Of a stretch of 26,083 nucleotides of DNA, positions 15,584 through 23,881 are shown in pieces (position 1 is the stretch's first letter; each line of letters opens with the position of its first letter). Source of the DNA: Nitrospirae bacterium RBG_13_39_12 (GTDB lineage Bacteria; Nitrospirota; Thermodesulfovibrionia; Thermodesulfovibrionales; SM23-35); contig MHEF01000143.1 of the NCBI GenBank assembly GCA_001805125.1, positions 1 to 26,083 of the forward strand, in the 5' to 3' direction. The notes under the pieces were generated by a model. That model saw nothing but the letters and a program-made list of their open reading frames with translations, was not told where the DNA came from and ran no database searches. The translations under genes were made by a program, and so were the position numbers.

Positions 15584-17404
15584 CTAGACTTTCTTTTTCG
15601 TCATTTCAGAATTGAGAACCTCTCTCACCTTTATTAAAAGCTTATCCGGCGATATGGGTTTTAACATAAAGTTTAATCTTTCTTCCATAATTCCTTTCTT
15701 GTGTATAATATCCGCAGTATATCCACTTATGAAAATGGCCTTGATATCAGGGTTTATTCTCTTTATCTCATTGTAAACCTCTTTCCCGTTCTTCTTCGGC
15801 ATTATTACATCAAGGATAAGAAGCTGGATTTTTTCCTTATTTTCCCTAAACATCTTTACAGCTTCCTCTCCATCAACTGCCTCTATAACCTTATACCCAA
15901 ACCATAGAAGCACTTCCCTTGTCAGCTCTCTAACCGAAGCATCATCCTCTGCAATAAGAATTGTCTCTTCACCTCCTCTTAGGAATGAAAGATCTGATGT
16001 CTTTATATCTTCAACCTTTGACTTAATCAATGGAAGATATATCTTGAATGTTGTTCCCCTGCCAGTCTCACTGTAGACGTTGATATATCCGTCGTGCTGC
16101 TTGATTATTCCATAGACCATTGAAAGACCAAGACCAGTGCCTTTCCCAACATCTTTTGTAGTGAAAAATGGCTCGAATATTTTATCTTTTGTATTTTCGT
16201 CCATTCCTTCACCTGTGTCTTCGACCGAGATAAGTGCATAAGAACCTGGCCTGCCAAATCCATGCGCCTTTATGAATTCACTGTCAATTTCTGCTATATC
16301 CGTTCTGATAATTAAACTGCCCCCATCGAGCATAGCATCCCTTGCATTTGTTGCAAGGTTCATCAATACCTGTTCTACCTGGGTGCTGTCAGCCATTATA
16401 ATTAAATCTTTATCTGTAAGAACCACAGAAAGTTCTATATCCTCACCAATAAGTCTGGGCAACAGGGTTTCCAATCCCTTTATAATCTCCCTCAGATTAA
16501 CAGGTTTAGGGCTGATTATCTGTCTCCTGCTGAAGGTAAGAAGGCCCTGGGTTAAATTTGCAGCCCTCTTTGCTGAGCTCAGTATCCGCGTTATATAAGT
16601 ATTTAATGGACTATCTTTACCGACCTCCATCTGTAATAGGTTTCCAAAACCTATTATTGCTGTAAGTATATTATTAAAATCATGGGCAATGCCTCCTGCG
16701 AGCTGACCGATTGCCTCCATCTTCTGGGCCTGAAGGAGTTGTTCTTCAAGCTTCTTGCGATCTGTGATGTCACTGAATGTAACAACTGCTCCCTTTAATT
16801 CGCCCTTTTCTCTTATCGGCGTGCTAACATATTCAATCGGGATGTTTAGTCCGTCTTTTCTCCAAAATACTTCGTCTCCTCCATAATGGATTAATCCGTC
16901 CTTATATGCGGCATATACTGGACATTCCCTCGAGGGATAATGAGTCCCGTTTGGTCTCAAATAGTGGACTTTGTCATGATGAATCTCACCAATGAGTTCT
17001 TCCACCTCATAACCGAGCATTCTTGCTGCTGCCGGATTGGCAAAGATTACTCTTCCTTCTAAGTCTATCCCAAATATACCTTCACCAGCTGCATCTAGAA
17101 TTAATTCATACTGGCGCCTTAACCGCTCAAGTTCTTCCTCAGTCCGTTTTCGCTCAGTGATGTGAAGGATTAACGGACGGAATCCAAAAAAATAAAGTGC
17201 TGGTGAAAGTAAAAAGATTAACAAAGTAGCGTCAAGGATAGCCCATTTCCATGAAGAAATACTCGGCAATAATGATAGAAGGAACATTATAGAAGCCTCG
17301 CAAATAAATACCGAAATAAATATTATGATTAAAAGCCGAACAGGTGATCGGTAGATAGGTATATGCTTAAATAATTTCTTTCCTGTTTTGTATTTGTTTT
17401 TCAT
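15584..17404 (-). CDS. Membrane hybrid histidine kinase (PAS-HisKA-HATPase-REC)
   Basis: A 606-residue sensor kinase. Two hydrophobic segments (about 22-48 and 55-76) anchor it in the inner membrane with almost no periplasmic loop, so the signal is probably cytoplasmic or within the membrane. A PAS domain follows (about 95-215). HisKA carries H241 in GGIAHDFNNIL; the ATPase domain has N354 (NARDAM), DTGEGM, and KGTGLGLSMVYGI. A C-terminal receiver domain (about 480-600) has acidic residues DD at 487-488, phospho-acceptor D532 in LILDVIMP and K583 in LKPIS. There is no separate response regulator next to it, so output may go to a distant partner or phosphotransfer protein. It lies downstream, on the same strand, of a sigma70-like promoter, a probable c-di-GMP riboswitch and a terminator, so its expression should respond to a cyclic dinucleotide. 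Confidence 0.93.
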   Translation of the reverse strand: MKNKYKTGKKLFKHIPIYRSPVRLLIIIFISVFICEASIMFLLSLLPSISSWKWAILDATLLIFLLSPALYFFGFRPLILHITERKRTEEELERLRRQYELILDAAGEGIFGIDLEGRVIFANPAAARMLGYEVEELIGEIHHDKVHYLRPNGTHYPSRECPVYAAYKDGLIHYGGDEVFWRKDGLNIPIEYVSTPIREKGELKGAVVTFSDITDRKKLEEQLLQAQKMEAIGQLAGGIAHDFNNILTAIIGFGNLLQMEVGKDSPLNTYITRILSSAKRAANLTQGLLTFSRRQIISPKPVNLREIIKGLETLLPRLIGEDIELSVVLTDKDLIIMADSTQVEQVLMNLATNARDAMLDGGSLIIRTDIAEIDSEFIKAHGFGRPGSYALISVEDTGEGMDENTKDKIFEPFFTTKDVGKGTGLGLSMVYGIIKQHDGYINVYSETGRGTTFKIYLPLIKSKVEDIKTSDLSFLRGGEETILIAEDDASVRELTREVLLWFGYKVIEAVDGEEAVKMFRENKEKIQLLILDVIMPKKNGKEVYNEIKRINPDIKAIFISGYTADIIHKKGIMEERLNFMLKPISPDKLLIKVREVLNSEMTKKKV

Positions 17405-17488
17405 ATCCGGGAATACATGTAGAAATATGTTAAAAATGAATCTATTATTCTACTCTACTTAAGTATATTTTAAGGGTAAATATCACAA

Positions 17489-17542
17489 AATAGATAGCCG
17501 AGCGCGCCAAAGACTTATTCTTCGGCAGCTCGGCTATCTATT
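17489..17542 (-). terminator. Riboswitch-associated intrinsic terminator
   Basis: On the minus strand AATAGATAGCCGAGC (17528-17542) pairs perfectly with GCTCGGCTATCTATT (17489-17503). The loop between them contains a second smaller stem (GCCGAAGA with TCTTTGGC, one mismatch). A short T-run follows (ATTTTG). The 5' arm is also the 3' strand of the aptamer, so terminator and ligand-bound aptamer should be mutually exclusive. It ends about 85 bases before the kinase start codon. Confidence 0.8.
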
Positions 17543-17605
17543 GCTTAAAAGACCCGCGGCTTTCCGCTTTCTCCTCACGGAGAATTTGGCTTTATCGGGA
17601 TTAAT
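17519..17605 (-). promoter_or_regulatory. Probable cyclic-di-GMP-I (GEMM-I) riboswitch aptamer
   Basis: Read on the minus strand, the RNA has the ordered GEMM-I elements: AAAGCCAAA, a stem TTCTCC/GGAGAA closed by a GTGA (GNRA) tetraloop, AGCGGAAAGCC, then GCGGGTCT facing AGATAGCCGAGCTGCC, the tetraloop-receptor arm. Compared by eye with the Vibrio Vc2 aptamer, the core G21-C46 pair appears as C-G, a compensating change that supports the fold. The position matching G20, which decides c-di-GMP over cGAMP, appears to be G, favouring c-di-GMP. Its 3' strand is the 5' arm of the terminator at 17489-17542, so ligand binding is predicted to prevent termination and switch the kinase gene on. Confidence 0.8.
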
Positions 17606-17621
17606 CTAGTGGTTACAAAAT

Positions 17622-17649
17622 CTTATCAATTCAGATTATGCTTTGTCAA
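17622..17649 (-). promoter_or_regulatory. Sigma70-like promoter for the riboswitch-kinase transcript
   Basis: On the minus strand a perfect -35 TTGACA (17644-17649) is followed after 16 bases by GATAAG (17622-17627), a fair -10. Transcription would begin near 17615, a few bases before the aptamer, which is where a riboswitch promoter should lie. Confidence 0.6.
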
Positions 17650-17869
17650 TTTATATATACCTAATTAATACATAATTTATATTTATACCAAATATTTGTT
17701 GTTTGAAATTTGATTTGAATACAAAACAAAAAACTTTAAAGAAACATTTTTAAAAAGCTATTACTCAGGAACCCCTTAAGGATAACTCTCAGTCAAAATA
17801 TGCTGGAATATTTGTCTCCCTTCTCATTCCTTCCAGATACTATTAAAGCTATATAAATATTTTTAAAAT

Positions 17870-18019
17870 ATGCTATCATTTAACAAGTCTCAAAGACCTG
17901 CTATTATTATACGCACACCTTTTATGAGAACTGCTGAGTCCCTGCTCAGACTCAAAGAAGAAGTGCTAAAGATTGATTCTGAAATAATTGATATAATAGT
18001 CAAATTCTTTTTACCTTAA
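17870..18019 (+). CDS. Possible small ORF, unrecognised
   Basis: A 49-residue ORF in the long gap between the kinase and the amidotransferase gene. Its second half (TAESLLRLKEEVLKIDSEII) looks like an amphipathic, charged helix, which is more protein-like than the surrounding AT-rich DNA. There is no Shine-Dalgarno and I recognise no family. It may be a gene fragment or chance. Apart from this and the riboswitch promoter, I see nothing in 17650-18145. Confidence 0.25.
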   Translation: MLSFNKSQRPAIIIRTPFMRTAESLLRLKEEVLKIDSEIIDIIVKFFLP

Positions 18020-18145
18020 TTCACAAGATTTACTAATCAAATAGATTGAAGATATAAGACAAGAATTATGGTATTTTCAAGTAGTTACCATGACGAATAA
18101 GAATATATGTTTGATACTAATATATCGAATCACAATGGAACAAAA

Positions 18146-18841
18146 ATGGCAGTTTTAATTATTAAAAACATACCTACAGAAGGACCAGGAACTATAGAGG
18201 ATTTTCTTAGGAAAGAGAACATCCCTTTCAGTATTGTTGAACTTGGTTCAGGAGAACTAATCCCTCCATTAGAGAGTTTCGACACTATTGTAATTCTAGG
18301 CGGACCTATGGGTATATACGATATGGATAAATACCCTCAACTGATGATGCAGTCACGCATCATCAGGGAAGCCATCAACCGGGACATGAGGGTCCTTGGT
18401 ATATGTCTGGGTTCGCAGTTAATTTCCCATTGTCTTGGGGCAGATGTCTATCCAGGTTATGAAAAAGAGATTGGCTGGCACCACATTGAAGTCACAGGAG
18501 AAGGCTTAAAAGACCCCTTAATAAGAAAGCTTGCGATTCATCCCAGGGTTGGAGATTTCTGGAGGAGATTCAAGGTATTTCAATGGCATGGTGATACCTT
18601 TAACCTGGCACCCCTTACTGTATTATTAGCAAGTTCTAACCTTTATAAAAATCAGGCTTTCAGATATGGTGACAAGGTATACGGGTTTCAGTTTCATATA
18701 GAGGTCACAAAGGATATGCTTATTGAATGGGTTAAAGACCTTCCAGATTCTGAACAAATTATGCAAGAAACAGAAAAAATATACGAAGAATATGTCGGCA
18801 GGGCAATGAACTTTTATAAGGCATTTTTCTCAAAAGGGTGA
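18146..18841 (+). CDS. Class I glutamine amidotransferase (GMP synthase-like)
   Basis: A 231-residue free-standing class I glutamine amidotransferase domain. The catalytic triad is visible: Cys87 in GICLGSQL, and His184 and Glu186 in GFQFHIEV. GGPMGIYD at about 52-59 is the oxyanion-side glycine motif. The start I chose gives MAVLIIKN, the usual first strand of the fold; GGA lies eight bases upstream. A start 39 bases earlier is possible but adds an unstructured, Asn-rich leader. Such proteins are often annotated GMP synthase-like; the synthetase partner domain is absent and the true substrate is unknown. It lies 105 bases ahead of the second glnA on the same strand, which suggests a role in glutamine or gamma-glutamyl metabolism, but that is inference. 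Confidence 0.85.
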   Translation: MAVLIIKNIPTEGPGTIEDFLRKENIPFSIVELGSGELIPPLESFDTIVILGGPMGIYDMDKYPQLMMQSRIIREAINRDMRVLGICLGSQLISHCLGADVYPGYEKEIGWHHIEVTGEGLKDPLIRKLAIHPRVGDFWRRFKVFQWHGDTFNLAPLTVLLASSNLYKNQAFRYGDKVYGFQFHIEVTKDMLIEWVKDLPDSEQIMQETEKIYEEYVGRAMNFYKAFFSKG

Positions 18842-18946
18842 TATCTTATTAATTATATTCAGCATCATAAATCTGACCGACTGACAAAAACTGAATAAAA
18901 ATATCACATGAATCTTTTCAAGAAAACTAAAACAGGAGGTTGAATA

Positions 18947-20302
18947 ATGAAAAAAACAAAAAACAAGAAAAACATTGAAAAACCAAAAAACAAAAAAGAT
19001 GTAATGGAACTGGTAAAAGAAAACGATGTAAGGTTCATCAGGTTATGGTTCAGTGATATCCACGGCCAGCTCAAAAGTTTTGCAATCTCTATTGATGAAC
19101 TTGAGTTTGCCTTTAATGAAGGTATGGGGTTTGATGGCTCATCCATCAAAGGCTTTGCCAGGATTGACGAGAGCGATATGATCGCAAGGCCTGATCCGAC
19201 AACCTTTGTTCTCCTTCCCTGGAGGCCAAAGGAAAAAGCAGTTGCGAGGATGTTCTGCGATATCTATGAACCTGACGGTTCCCCATACAAGGGTGATCCG
19301 AGATATATCCTTAAGGTTAACCTCGAAAAAGCAAAAAAGAAGGGTTACATATTTTATTTAGGACCCGAACTTGAATACTTCTACTTTAAATCCGATAAAA
19401 ATACCGAAACACTCGATGAAGGTGGTTATTTCGATTATCCAACTGATGCGGCTGAAGACCTCCGACGGGATACTATCCTTGCCCTTGAATCCATGGGGAT
19501 AAAAGTTGAGTATTCCCACCACGAAGTTGCCCATTCCCAGCATGAGATAGACTTAAGATTTGAGGACGCCTTAACAATGGCTGATATAGTAATGACACAC
19601 CGTGTAATTGTAAAAGAGATAGCCAAACAATACAATGTCTATGCTACTTTTATGCCGAAACCCATATTCGGGCAGAATGGAAGTGGAATGCACACACATC
19701 AGTCTCTGTTCAAAGGCAACCGGAATGCATTCTTTGACGCAAAAGACAAATATTTTTTATCAGACACTGCAAAGAAATATATTGCTGGGATACTAACACA
19801 TGTTAAAGAATTCACACTAGTTCTGAATCAGTGGGTAAACTCCTACAAAAGACTTGTCCCCGGCTTTGAAGCTCCTGTATATATATGCTGGGCGAGGCGA
19901 AACCGGTCTACGCTTGTAAGAGTCCCTCTCTATAAGCCAGGCAAGGAAAAGGCAACCCGTGTCGAGCTCCGCTCACCGGATCCAGCCTGCAATCCTTACC
20001 TTGCCTTTGCCTGTATGCTTAATGCCGGGCTCAAAGGTATAGAAAAAGGCTATCAGCTACCTGAACCTGTCGAGATGGATGTTTATAATCTTTCTGATGA
20101 GGAAAGGAAAAGACTTAATATAGACTGCCTTCCTGGAAATCTTAATCGAGCTTTAGAATATGCAGAAAATAGCGAACTTTTAAGGGACACTCTAGGAGAC
20201 CATATATTTGAACAACTCATAACCAGCAAAAAGGTGGAGTGGGATGACTATAGAATAAGGGTTCACCCTTATGAAATGCAGCGATATTTACCAATTCTTT
20301 AA
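18947..20302 (+). CDS. glnA: Glutamine synthetase type I (second copy)
   Basis: A 451-residue GSI-alpha-type glutamine synthetase, nearly collinear with the copy at 13927-15255 and clearly its paralogue. It carries GFDGSSIKGF, ELEYFYF, NGSGMHTHQSLF and RVELRSPDPACNPYLAF, so the active site is complete. It differs by a Lys/Asn-rich N-terminal extension of about nine residues (MKKTKNKKN...). As in the first copy, the region matching the adenylylation loop reads VYNLSDEER and lacks NLYDLP. AGGAGG precedes the ATG. Unlike the first copy it has neither an ACAAAATTGT operator nor the -24/-12-like promoter upstream, so it is probably regulated differently, perhaps with the amidotransferase gene in front of it. 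Confidence 0.95.
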   Translation: MKKTKNKKNIEKPKNKKDVMELVKENDVRFIRLWFSDIHGQLKSFAISIDELEFAFNEGMGFDGSSIKGFARIDESDMIARPDPTTFVLLPWRPKEKAVARMFCDIYEPDGSPYKGDPRYILKVNLEKAKKKGYIFYLGPELEYFYFKSDKNTETLDEGGYFDYPTDAAEDLRRDTILALESMGIKVEYSHHEVAHSQHEIDLRFEDALTMADIVMTHRVIVKEIAKQYNVYATFMPKPIFGQNGSGMHTHQSLFKGNRNAFFDAKDKYFLSDTAKKYIAGILTHVKEFTLVLNQWVNSYKRLVPGFEAPVYICWARRNRSTLVRVPLYKPGKEKATRVELRSPDPACNPYLAFACMLNAGLKGIEKGYQLPEPVEMDVYNLSDEERKRLNIDCLPGNLNRALEYAENSELLRDTLGDHIFEQLITSKKVEWDDYRIRVHPYEMQRYLPIL

Positions 20303-20423
20303 ACCTGCTGAGGATACAAACGAAAATAAATCATTAAGGAACAGGCGGCATTCATTCAGTCTCCCCCTGGGGGAAAATGGCTATCAGTCTTGGAGACATG
20401 GGAGAGATATTTACAAGAGTCCA

Positions 20424-21308
20424 TTAATGCTCTACTGTCTCGGGTTCTATATGCACAATAATATCCACAACAGACGGGAACTCTTTTTTTATCTTTCTCT
20501 CTATTTTGTCAGCAATTCCGTGGGCTTTTTCTGTTGACATGTTTTTATCTACCATGGCATGAAGATCGAGATAGACACAATTCTCCTGACCTCTTGTCCT
20601 TATATCATGGCATCCCTTGACCCCATCTACACTGTTCACTAAAGATTCAATCGCTGATCTGTCCAAACAAACCGTATCAACAAGTACTCCTGATGCTTCT
20701 TTCATAATCTTGTAGCCAATTCTCGCGATGAAAAAAGCAATTATGATTCCTACAATAGCATCAGCATGGTAATAGCCCATTCTCATTAAGACAAGACTTA
20801 CTATCACAGCAATAGAGGTAAATATATCACTTTTTGTATGCATAGCATCAGCTACTAAAAATTCACTACATAATTGTTTTCCCTTTTTTGATTCATATAT
20901 CATCACAAAAATGTTAACTGCTACCGTCACAAGCATAACAGCAAAACTGGCTTCTGTAACAATTGTTCTATGATTCTCAGAAAATGACATATAGACTTTT
21001 TTGAGTATCTGAAAACACGAAGCAAATATCATAACAGCAATAATAATTGTGAAGAGTGTTTCATACTTCTTATGTCCATAGGGGTGTTCCTCATCAGGTG
21101 GACAGGAAGCTATCCAGACGCCGATCAGACCAACCACGTTAGATATTCCATCAAAAAATGAATGGAATCCGTCGGACGCCATGGCAATAGAATTTGTTAT
21201 ATATCCGTAAAAAACCTTAGCGAAGGCAACAAATGAGTTCAATATCAACGTAATTACAAGGACTTTTCTTACCTGAGTGGTGTAATCTATTGAAATATTT
21301 TTTCCCAT
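20424..21308 (-). CDS. Cation diffusion facilitator (CDF) metal efflux transporter
   Basis: A 294-residue inner-membrane divalent-metal/proton antiporter of the CDF family. Six hydrophobic segments fill residues about 12-210. Both intramembrane metal-site motifs have the HxxxD form, HSFFD near residue 49 in SDGFHSFFDG and HTKSD in ADAMHTKSD, which favours zinc or a similar metal. The C-terminal cytoplasmic ferredoxin-like domain includes GQENCVYLDLHAMVD and ends DIIVHIEPE. It starts within the last codons of tgt (22-base overlap), so the two are co-transcribed and probably translationally coupled. There is no link to nitrogen metabolism. Confidence 0.92.
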   Translation of the reverse strand: MGKNISIDYTTQVRKVLVITLILNSFVAFAKVFYGYITNSIAMASDGFHSFFDGISNVVGLIGVWIASCPPDEEHPYGHKKYETLFTIIIAVMIFASCFQILKKVYMSFSENHRTIVTEASFAVMLVTVAVNIFVMIYESKKGKQLCSEFLVADAMHTKSDIFTSIAVIVSLVLMRMGYYHADAIVGIIIAFFIARIGYKIMKEASGVLVDTVCLDRSAIESLVNSVDGVKGCHDIRTRGQENCVYLDLHAMVDKNMSTEKAHGIADKIERKIKKEFPSVVDIIVHIEPETVEH

Positions 21309-22378
21309 TTATTCTTGAACTCCAGAAATTTTCCTTCTGTAATGGATTTTCTCATATTTCTGAAGAAATTAAAATAGAAAAACAGGTTGTGTACGGTATT
21401 TAATCTCATTGAGAGTATCTCTTTTGAAAGAAAGATGTGTCTCAGGTATCCTCTGGAATAATTTCTGCATGTGTAACAGTCACATTCAGGGTCAAGCGGT
21501 TCCCTGTCAGACTTGAATTCCTCCCTTTTAATACTTACTCTGCCCTTACTTGTAAACAGTGTTCCATTTCTTGCATTTCTGGTAGGCATTACACAGTCGA
21601 ACATATCAAACCCTGCCTCAACTCCAACAAGCACATCTTTCAAATCCCCTATTCCCATCAGATATCTAGGTTTTGCAACAGGAAGGAGAGGAGCTGTTAA
21701 ATATATCATTCTATGCAACTCCTCCTTAGGTTCACCGACACTAAGACCACCCACCGCATATCCATCAAAACCTATCTCTAAAAGTTCTTCCGCACTTCTT
21801 CTACGAAGATCTTCGTATACACTACCTTGATTAATTCCGAACAATGCCTGGCCTTCATTCTGCAATTCTTTACATTGTTCTGCCCATTTAGTTGTCCTCT
21901 CGAGTGATTTGAGCGCATCTTCATGAGATGTGGGATAAGAGATACAGTCATCGAACATCATTGCTATATCGGAACCGAGTAATGACTGAATATTCATAGC
22001 TTCTTTAGGTCCGATAAAGTGCATTGAACCATCAAGATGTGATTTAAAATGTACTCCATTCTCATTAATTTTTCTGAGGGCGGAAAGACTGAAGACCTGA
22101 AAACCGCCGCTATCTGACAGTATAGTTTGATCCCAGTTCATAAACTTGTGAATTCCTCCGAGATAAGATACTGTCTCATGTCCTGGTCTAAGATAAAGAT
22201 GATACGTGTTGCAGAGAATTATCTCAGCACCCATTTCTTTTAATTCATCAGGCGACATGGCTTTGACAGTGCCCAGCGTCCCTACCGGCATAAATACAGG
22301 TGTATGTACCAAGCCCCTGCTTGTCTCCATAAGACAAGCACGTGTATTATTGTCAGTATTAATAATATTGAACTGCAT
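21287..22378 (-). CDS. tgt: Queuine tRNA-ribosyltransferase
   Basis: This 363-residue enzyme exchanges guanine-34 of GUN-anticodon tRNAs for the queuosine precursor preQ1. The TIM-barrel active-site residues are visible: D89 in DSGGFQVFSL and nucleophile D261 in FDCVMPTRNARNG. The zinc ligands C299, C301, C304 and H330 lie in CDCYTC and NTVHN. FGINQGSVYEDLR and YAVGGLSVGEP are further signatures. Length and domain order are normal for the family. No convincing Shine-Dalgarno precedes the ATG at 22378. It is the first gene of a two-gene unit with the CDF transporter. None of the other queuosine genes is in the window. Confidence 0.96.
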   Translation of the reverse strand: MQFNIINTDNNTRACLMETSRGLVHTPVFMPVGTLGTVKAMSPDELKEMGAEIILCNTYHLYLRPGHETVSYLGGIHKFMNWDQTILSDSGGFQVFSLSALRKINENGVHFKSHLDGSMHFIGPKEAMNIQSLLGSDIAMMFDDCISYPTSHEDALKSLERTTKWAEQCKELQNEGQALFGINQGSVYEDLRRRSAEELLEIGFDGYAVGGLSVGEPKEELHRMIYLTAPLLPVAKPRYLMGIGDLKDVLVGVEAGFDMFDCVMPTRNARNGTLFTSKGRVSIKREEFKSDREPLDPECDCYTCRNYSRGYLRHIFLSKEILSMRLNTVHNLFFYFNFFRNMRKSITEGKFLEFKNKWEKIFQ

Positions 22379-22603
22379 GTTAGTTTAGAAAATATATATA
22401 ATTAAAATAATTCCTCGTATATTTCAAAGTTGCAATGTTTTTATTTTTGACATCCCAGTGTACTTTTAATTGATGGTTTCTGGAATACTTCTTAATAATA
22501 TATAAACAAAAAATTATCTCTACGTTGCGGGTCACTGACAAGTTAAACAAACACCTGGTCAATATCTGTATTATGAATAAAATAAAAAACCTGAAACTAA
22601 TAA

Positions 22604-23623
22604 CTATATGCGGATTTTATATTCTTTTATCTTTGCCCTTAAGGTATTTCTATTTATGCCGAGAGTTTTTGCAGCCTTGAGCTGGTTTCCTTCAGTTTCT
22701 TTAAGAACTATTGAAAATAGGGCTCTCTCAACTTCTGAAAGAACAGTGTAATAGAGATTACAGTTTTCGAGTTTAGTCATTTCCTTAAGATAACGTTTTA
22801 GTTTTTCTTCAAGAAATTCTTTTATAGATTGCAAGCCAATATCTTCGGCAAGAAGGTCATTCTTACTAATAACTGTACCACTTGAAATAATAACTGCTCT
22901 TCTTATAGAATTTTCTAGCTCACGAACATTGCCGGGCCAATCAGATTTTATAAGAAAATCTTTGGCGTCCTTTGAAAATTCTTTAGGTCCTGTTTTGAAT
23001 TTACCGACAGTCTCTTTCATCAAATGCTTTGCAAGGGGCATGATATCTTTTTTTCTTTCCCTCAAGGGAGGTATCTTTATATTGATCACATTTAAGATAG
23101 AAAAAAGGTCCTCCATAAATTTTCCATTAGCGACAGCCTCTTTCAGATTTTTGCTGGTTGCAGCAATTATTCTAACATCTGCCTTAATTAAGTTATTGCT
23201 ATCGTGTGGTTTAAACTCCTTACTACGCAAGAAACGGAATAGTTTAGCCTGGAGCTTCTTGTCAGTCTCGGTTATCTCATCAAGGAAAAGTGTCCCTCCA
23301 TTTGCAGCCTCTATTTTCCCGATTCTTTTTTCATCAGCTCCTTTAAAAAACTCTTTTTCATACCCAAATAATTCAGCTTCTGCTAGTTCCTTAGGTATAT
23401 ATGTGAAACTGATTGCAACAAAAGGACCGTTGAGTCGCTCGCTATTGGAATGTATTGCTTTTGCAACTAGCTCCTTACATGTTCCACTTTCGCCTGATAT
23501 TAGTACTGTAAGGTTTTTCGGCGCAACTTTCACAATTTCCCTGAAGACCTTACGCATCCTAGGGCTTTTCCCCAATATTTGGGGAGGCCACATCGAAGCA
23601 TCCTTATCCACATGGAACCCCAT
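22604..23623 (-). CDS. Degenerate NtrC-type sigma54 activator homologue lacking catalytic motifs
   Basis: A 339-residue protein made of an AAA+ domain and a C-terminal Fis-type HTH (NQLKAAKTLGINRNTLRAKI), with no receiver or sensor domain in front. The frame is intact, but key motifs have changed. Walker A is GESGTCKE, Cys49 replacing an invariant Gly. The sigma54-contact motif GAFTGA reads EFFKGA (91-96). The family NCA segment holding the switch Asn reads SFT (72-74). The arginine-finger segment FRxDLYYRL reads FMEDLFSIL (169-177), both arginines lost. Walker B (GGTLFLDE) and GNVRELEN remain. It therefore probably cannot activate sigma54 promoters; a DNA-binding repressor, a hetero-oligomer partner or an early pseudogene are the options. 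Its initiator ATG has no clear Shine-Dalgarno, and its reading frame opens 14 codons earlier without a better start. Confidence 0.85.
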   Translation of the reverse strand: MGFHVDKDASMWPPQILGKSPRMRKVFREIVKVAPKNLTVLISGESGTCKELVAKAIHSNSERLNGPFVAISFTYIPKELAEAELFGYEKEFFKGADEKRIGKIEAANGGTLFLDEITETDKKLQAKLFRFLRSKEFKPHDSNNLIKADVRIIAATSKNLKEAVANGKFMEDLFSILNVINIKIPPLRERKKDIMPLAKHLMKETVGKFKTGPKEFSKDAKDFLIKSDWPGNVRELENSIRRAVIISSGTVISKNDLLAEDIGLQSIKEFLEEKLKRYLKEMTKLENCNLYYTVLSEVERALFSIVLKETEGNQLKAAKTLGINRNTLRAKIKEYKIRI

Positions 23624-23881
23624 TCGAATTTGTTCGTTAAAATAATTAATGAGAGGGAAAAATTATTCTATAAGAAAAAATATTCCTCTAACTTGAAACA
23701 ATACACGAGACTTTAACATATGGAATACATTTTTTCAATAAATAATTGACATAAATAATTGACTACTAACATAAAAAAAGCATAATTTAACTACTCGGGA
23801 AAACATGAAACAATCGTTGGAGATTATCTTCAAGAGAATGTTATAATCTTTTTCATTACAAATATAGATGGGTTCCCTACA

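Noticed and set aside
20358..20375. TCCCCC/GGGGGA palindrome after the second glnA as terminator
   Set aside because: The arms are almost contiguous, leaving no workable loop, and there is no T-run on either strand.
22929..23645. Long plus-strand ORF (238 codons) opposite the degenerate activator gene
   Set aside because: It is antisense to a frame with clear AAA+ and HTH homology, has low-complexity Ser/Leu-rich content and resembles no family.
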